A stretch of 9,351 nucleotides of DNA from an uncultured Clostridium sp. GTDB taxonomy: Bacteria > Bacillota > Clostridia > TANB77 > CAG-508. A model generated the notes under the pieces. That model made no database searches, was not told the DNA's origin, and was given only the letters and a program-made list of their open reading frames with translations. Location of the stretch: the NCBI GenBank assembly GCA_946498265.1, contig CAMMNR010000063.1, positions 1 to 9,351 of the forward strand, written 5' to 3'. Of this stretch, positions 5,965 through 9,351 are shown one piece after another. Numbering within the stretch: the first letter of the stretch is position 1; the number at the start of each line of letters is the position of its first letter. The position numbers were made by a program, and so were the translations under genes.

Positions 5965-8192
5965 TCACATATTTTTTAATTTATATTCTAAACCTGTATT
6001 TCTTTTTTTACTATCAACATTATTTATCATAAATTTTACTACATTGTCATTTCCAATAATTATAAGCAATTTCTTAGCTCTTGTTATTCCTGTATAAAGT
6101 AGATTTCTAGTTAATAACATTGGTGATGTTGGTGGTATTACCATTATTACTACATCAAATTCACTTCCGTTGTGCTTTATGTATCGTTATTGCATAACTA
6201 TGTTCTATCTGGTCTAATTCTGAAAATTCGTACCAAGCCACTTTTTCATCATCAAATTGAATTTCTACTACTTTGTCTTTTTCATCTACATTAGTTATTG
6301 TTCCTATTTCTCCATTAAAAATTCCACTTCCTGGCTCTTTTTTTCCATTTACTTCTTTTTCCCAGATAATATCATAATTATTTTTTATTTGCATTATTCT
6401 ATCACCCTGTCTATATATTGCTCCCATACTTGTTTTTTCTGGTACATTGCCAATATTAGGATTTAATTGTTGCTGCAATACCTTATTTAATTCTTTTGTT
6501 CCAAGCATTGTCTTTTTGGTTGGAGTTAGTACTTGTATATTTTTAAAAAAGTCATAATCTCCATATTTTTCTAATCTGCCTGTACATAGTGATACTACCT
6601 GCCATAACATTTTTTCTTGGGATTGCTCTTTTATATAAAAGAAGTCTTCTTTTGTATCTTCTTCTATTTCTTCATCTTGTTTTGTTAAAAACTGTTCTCC
6701 ATTATTTACTCTATGCGCATTTAATATAATTTTTGATTTTGCAGCTTGTCTAAAAATTTTATCTAAATGTACTGTCGTTATTTTTTCAGATGAAATTAAA
6801 TCTTTTAGCACATTTCCTGGTCCTACAGATGCTAATTGGTCACTATCCCCAACTAATACAAGTTTAGTTCCTAGATATACACATTTTAATAAATAATTCA
6901 TTAAAAACATATCTACCATTGATAATTCGTCTACAATTATTATATCGGCATCTATTGGTGCACCTTCGTAATTGCCCGAATTTTTGTATAAACTATCATC
7001 ATCTATTTTTCCTATTTCTAGCAATCTATGTAGTGTTGATGCTTCGTTTCCTGTTGTTTCTGTCATTCTTTTTGCTGCTCGTCCGTGTTGGAGCACATAA
7101 TACTACTTTATATTTCTTCTCTTCATAAATATCTATTATACTCTTAATAATCGTTGTTTTTCCTGTACCTGGCCCACCTGTTATTATAACTACATTGTTC
7201 TCGTTTATTAAATTTATTGCTTCTTTTTGCTTTTCTGATAATTCTATTTTTGATGTTTTTTCTACTTTTTCTAAATTTGCTCCTATGTTACTTATTTTTT
7301 TGACATTTTTTGCACCTTGTGATCTTAAAATTCTAAATGCAATTTCTTCTTCTGTATTATAAAAATAATCTAAGTATACCCATTCTTCTTTTTCTCTTTT
7401 CTCTACAACTATCTCATTTCTAACTTTTAAATCTATTAGTCCATTATCAATATGCTCTTCACTCACATTTAATAAATCTTCAACAAAATTTATTAAATTT
7501 TCTTTTAATACACATGAATGACCATTATTTGTACATCTTATTAATCCATATTTTATTCCACTTTGTATCCTTTTTTCATCAGTATACTCTAATCCTAAAT
7601 CTAATGCCATTTTATCTATTTGCTTAAAATCTATTCCTCTTGTTACATCTAATAGCAAATATGGGTCTTCTTCTATTTGCTGTATTGCGTTTACTCCATA
7701 TAAATCAAATACTTTTTTTGCATATTCTGCTCCTATACCAAATTTTTCTAGAAAGCCTACTATTTGCCAAACTTCCCAATTTTCTATAAAACTTTCTGAT
7801 ATTTCTATTGCCTTGTTTTTTGATATTCCTTTTATAATTTCTAATCTATATGGTTCGTTTTTTAATACCTCTATGGTTTCTTCTTTGAATTGTTTTACTA
7901 TTCTTTTTGCCAATACTTCTCCTACACCTTTTATATTTCCACTCGCTAAATATTTTTCTATTCCTTTTATTGTCTGTGGCATTAATTTTTCAAATGTATT
8001 TATTTTGAATTGCATTCCGTATTCTTTATGTTCCACATAATTTCCTTCTAATTTTAGGTTGTCACCTGGATTTATAAATGGTAGGTATCCTACTATTGTT
8101 GTTGCTTCATCTTGTGTCTCAAATTCTGCAATTGTATATCCATTTATGTCATTTCTATATATTATGCTTTGTAACTCTCCTATTAGTTCCAT
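5965..8192 (-). CDS. recD2: RecD2-like ATP-dependent 5'-3' DNA helicase, read through two +1 frameshifts
   Basis: A superfamily 1B helicase involved in DNA repair and replication-fork processing. The ATG at 8190-8192 follows GAAGGAG. Residues 1-about 90 form the OB-like N-terminal domain, followed by helix-hairpin-helix repeats (for example I-K-G-V-G). Walker A G-G-P-G-T-G-K-T-T is at 339-347, motif Ia at about 365-376, Walker B I-I-V-D-E-L-S at about 418-424, motif III V-G-D-S-D-Q-L-A-S-V-G-P near 450, and the C-terminal I-T-I-H-K-A-Q-G-S-E-F-D and Y-T-G-I-T-R-A-K-K motifs near 668-715. The zero frame breaks at T369 and Q674. At both sites the codon is CGG, and skipping its C restores motifs Ia and V. 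The final product is 741 aa with TGA at 5965-5967, a normal RecD2 length. Without shifting, the products are a 388-aa helicase-less fragment and a fragment that stops two codons after H-K-A-Q. comF follows. Confidence 0.93.
6167..6169 (-). other. Putative +1 frameshift site 2 in recD2 (CAA C GGA)
   Basis: The zero frame reads AAA GCA CAA CGG AAG TGA and stops. Skipping the C at base 6169 gives CAA GGA AGT GAA TTT GAT, so H-K-A-Q-G-S-E-F-D-V-V-I continues through T-R-N-L-L-Y-T-G-I-T-R-A-K-K to the natural end at 5965. The restored tail of about 67 aa is essential in SF1B helicases. Confidence 0.75.
7083..7085 (-). other. Putative +1 frameshift site 1 in recD2 (ACA C GGA)
   Basis: The zero frame reads GCT CCA ACA CGG ACG AGC and runs to a stop at 7026. 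Skipping the C at base 7085 gives ACA GGA CGA GCA GCA AAA AGA, so C-A-P-T-G-R-A-A-K-R-M-T matches RecD motif Ia exactly. Confidence 0.75.
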
Positions 8193-8238
8193 TTTTTCTC
8201 CTTCTCTATTTTTTCAAGAAAATCCACTTATATTTGAC

Positions 8239-8244
8239 ATTATA
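8239..8244 (-). promoter_or_regulatory. Possible -10 box for recD2
   Basis: A perfect TATAAT on minus lies about 47 nt upstream of the recD2 ATG, but no convincing -35 element is found 16-18 nt upstream. The region lies just downstream (minus sense) of the palindromic element, so recD2 may be transcribed independently of it. Confidence 0.3.
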
Positions 8245-8329
8245 TAAGCTTTTTCGTGGTTCTAGTTTATCATAAAAATTTTATGTTTTCAATACAGAGC
8301 AAATATTTTTTCTTGCTTTCTATAATTAA

Positions 8330-8530
8330 ATAATAGAGTTTAATATGTAATTTCCCAAAGGTATATATATTATATTTTAAGCGGGTTTCGTGGGGACCTA
8401 CACGATACATACTCTTATTAAATCAGCGACAGTCCCGTGGGAGCTGATTTTATTAGAGTATGTAAAGTGTTGGGATAGCGAAAAATATAATATATATACC
8501 TTTGGGAAATTACATACTAAACTTTATCAT
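8330..8530. repeat. 201-bp near-palindromic element: candidate structured ncRNA or MITE-like repeat
   Basis: The outer arms 8330-8378 and 8482-8530 are 49 bp each with three mismatches, including an uninterrupted run of 35 pairs. Inside is a second stem, 8406-8427 with 8443-8464 (22 bp, two T-T mismatches), with a 15-nt loop. Junction segments 8379-8405 and 8465-8481 and the loop are much more GC-rich than the surroundings. A possible pseudoknot pairs GGGAC (8393-8397) with GTCCC (8432-8436), and a small hairpin TCGTG/CACGA can form at 8389-8405. The element starts directly after the TAA of the small glycosyltransferase-like gene and fills most of the 338-bp gap before recD2. No T run marks an RNA end. 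Strand cannot be decided: arm mismatches become G-U wobbles on minus in two cases and on plus in one. I could not match it to a known RNA class. No target-site duplication is evident. Confidence 0.75.
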
Positions 8531-8881
8531 TTAAATATCATTAATATTATCTATTATATCTTTACATTCTTTCCAATTAGTGACTTTAAGACAATCATAT
8601 TCTTTTTCTAATTTTTTAGCAATTATTTTAGTTTTATCTGTTGATTCTAAATCTGCTACTATTATATTTTTCAAATAGTCCTCTTTTCCATATAAAACTT
8701 TAAACAAAGTTGAACGTATAAATCCTTCTATTTCTTCTTCTTGGTTTTTTACTGCTATTATAAAATGTATTCCATCTGATTTAAATTTTGTATATGTAGT
8801 TATATATATAATATTTTTTATAATTTCAAATAAACCATATAGGGCTAATGTCCAAAATATAGTATGTGCTATAAATTCCAT
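8531..8881 (-). CDS. Small membrane-anchored glycosyltransferase-like protein
   Basis: A 116-aa protein of unknown function. The ATG at 8879-8881 has an ideal TAGGAGGC 7-8 nt upstream. Residues about 5-28 form one hydrophobic helix (T-I-F-W-T-L-A-L-Y-G-L-F-E-I-I). The rest resembles the beginning of a GT-A (family 2) fold: strand H-F-I-I-A-V-K-N-Q-E-E-E-I-E-G-F, then strand I-I-V-A-D-L-E-S-T-D-K-T-K-I-I, in which D-x-x-S-T-D-x-T is the nucleotide-sugar loop of GT2 enzymes. The acceptor half and any later catalytic Asp are missing, and length rules out a full transferase, so it is either a shortened stand-alone family or a non-catalytic derivative. It has its own promoter after the rplQ terminator and is followed directly by the palindromic element. 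Confidence 0.75.
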   Translation of the reverse strand: MEFIAHTIFWTLALYGLFEIIKNIIYITTYTKFKSDGIHFIIAVKNQEEEIEGFIRSTLFKVLYGKEDYLKNIIVADLESTDKTKIIAKKLEKEYDCLKVTNWKECKDIIDNINDI

Positions 8882-8901
8882 TCTATTGCCTCCTATGGTT
8901 T

Positions 8902-8931
8902 ATTATATGTTTTTTTTATTTTTTTGTGCAA
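8902..8931 (-). promoter_or_regulatory. Sigma-A-type promoter for the small glycosyltransferase-like gene
   Basis: On minus, TTGCAC (8926-8931) is followed after 18 nt by a perfect TATAAT (8902-8907). It starts right after the rplQ terminator T run and lies about 20 bp upstream of the gene's start codon. Confidence 0.6.
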
Positions 8932-8932
8932 A

Positions 8933-8957
8933 CAAAAAAAATATCCCTTATGGGACA
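8933..8957 (-). terminator. Rho-independent terminator after rplQ
   Basis: On minus, TGTCCC and GGGATA form a 6-bp stem (one G-U) with loop ATAA, followed by T8. It lies 4 bp after the rplQ stop and ends the ribosomal-protein operon. Confidence 0.85.
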
Positions 8958-8961
8958 TTTT

Positions 8962-9351
8962 TTAAACTAATTGTAATATTGCTACTTCTGCTCCGTCTCC
9001 TCTTCTTGGACCAGCTTTTATTATTCTTGTATATCCTCCAACATTTTTTCCTGCATATTTGGGAGCTATCTCATTAAATAATTTTGATGGTAAATCTATT
9101 TTATTACCTTCACTATCTTTTACTTTGTTAACTTTTCTCATTATTTTTCTTCTTGCATTTAATCTTGATGGCATATCTTTTTGTCTTTTTTCTGTAGTTT
9201 CTTCTTTAACTACTTTTAGATATTCTTTTCCATTTTTACTCTTTACTAATTCTGTAACTTTGTTACCTTTATCATCTAATTTTGCTTTTACTACTTTTAC
9301 ATCTACCATTTCATAGTTATCTTTTTCTTTTATAGCTAATGCTATAATGCT
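8962..9351 (-). CDS. rplQ: 50S ribosomal protein L17, C-terminal part (5' end outside window)
   Basis: 129 residues plus TAA are visible; the start lies beyond the right edge. The visible part begins S-I-I-A-L-A-I-K-E-K-D and continues into M-V-D-V-K. It then contains the Lys-rich insertion usual for clostridial L17, P-S-R-L-N-A-R-R-K, and the conserved C-terminus L-F-N-E-I-A-P-K-Y-A, G-G-Y-T-R-I-I-K, R-R-G-D-G-A-E-V-A-I-L-Q-L-V. The internal Met at 9307-9309 is not the start. L17 binds 23S rRNA and is normally the last gene of the rpoA operon, in keeping with the terminator just after it. Confidence 0.95.
   Translation of the reverse strand, partial: SIIALAIKEKDNYEMVDVKVVKAKLDDKGNKVTELVKSKNGKEYLKVVKEETTEKRQKDMPSRLNARRKIMRKVNKVKDSEGNKIDLPSKLFNEIAPKYAGKNVGGYTRIIKAGPRRGDGAEVAILQLV

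Noticed and set aside
2812..7085. Simple sequencing error as the explanation of the frameshifts
   Set aside because: Not excluded, but no homopolymer is involved and three identical C insertions before GG at codon boundaries in two conserved genes are unlikely by chance. Read data would decide.
7026..8192. recD2 as two separate adjacent genes (388 aa and 311 aa)
   Set aside because: The second piece has no ribosome binding site, begins out of frame within motif Ia, and the joined protein matches a single RecD2 helicase in order and length.
8330..8530. Hammerhead ribozyme, retron or group II intron end
   Set aside because: I see no CUGAUGA/GAAA core, no adjacent reverse transcriptase and no domain-5-like hairpin.
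8390..8611. A small plus-strand protein starting in the palindrome
   Set aside because: It runs through the inverted repeat and into the antisense of the glycosyltransferase-like gene; no ribosome site and no recognisable domain.
1..9351. CRISPR arrays, tRNA or rRNA genes
   Set aside because: No regularly spaced repeats and no tRNA- or rRNA-like segments were seen on either strand.

Overview
The window is very AT-rich. Every substantial gene lies on the minus strand, behind strong AGGAGG-type ribosome binding sites. SpoVT, ComF, RecD2 and a clostridial-style ribosomal protein L17 point to a low-GC, probably spore-forming Clostridia-type Bacillota, possibly an uncultured gut lineage. Genus or order cannot be fixed from this sequence.

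Read from right to left (5' to 3' on the minus strand), the layout is as follows. (1) The C-terminal part of rplQ (L17) with its terminator. (2) A small membrane-anchored, glycosyltransferase-like protein with its own promoter. (3) A 201-bp near-palindromic element with a GC-rich core, probably a structured RNA or a MITE-like repeat. (4) recD2. (5) comF, which has no ATG, GTG or TTG start. (6) A 662-aa KAP-type P-loop NTPase, an accessory and possibly defensive gene, flanked by a 19-bp direct repeat. (7) spoVT. (8) A scar holding two oppositely directed, N-terminally truncated gene remnants: an XRE regulator tail on plus and an FGE-sulfatase/C-type-lectin-like tail on minus. (9) A 559-aa AAA-ATPase-like/PD-(D/E)XK protein that ends at the window edge.

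The most striking observation concerns decoding. Two conserved housekeeping genes are broken into different reading frames, recD2 twice and spoVT once. At each break exactly one base must be skipped (+1). At each break the zero-frame codon at the shift point is CGG, and skipping its C yields a GGN glycine codon that restores a strongly conserved motif: T-G-R-A-A-K and Q-G-S-E-F-D in RecD2, E-G-D-P-L-E-I in SpoVT. I looked for CGG (CCG on plus) across the window. In about 2,600 codons these three are the only in-frame CGG codons I find. A CGG-dependent +1 frameshift, or quadruplet CGGN decoding, in a genome where CGG is otherwise avoided or unassigned explains all three with one rule. Pseudogenes or sequencing errors would need three independent insertions of the same type in the same context.

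There is no obvious shared pathway. rplQ, recD2, comF and spoVT form a chromosomal backbone covering translation, DNA repair, competence-related functions and sporulation. The KAP NTPase, the remnants, the palindrome and the AAA/nuclease gene look like accessory material inserted into it.
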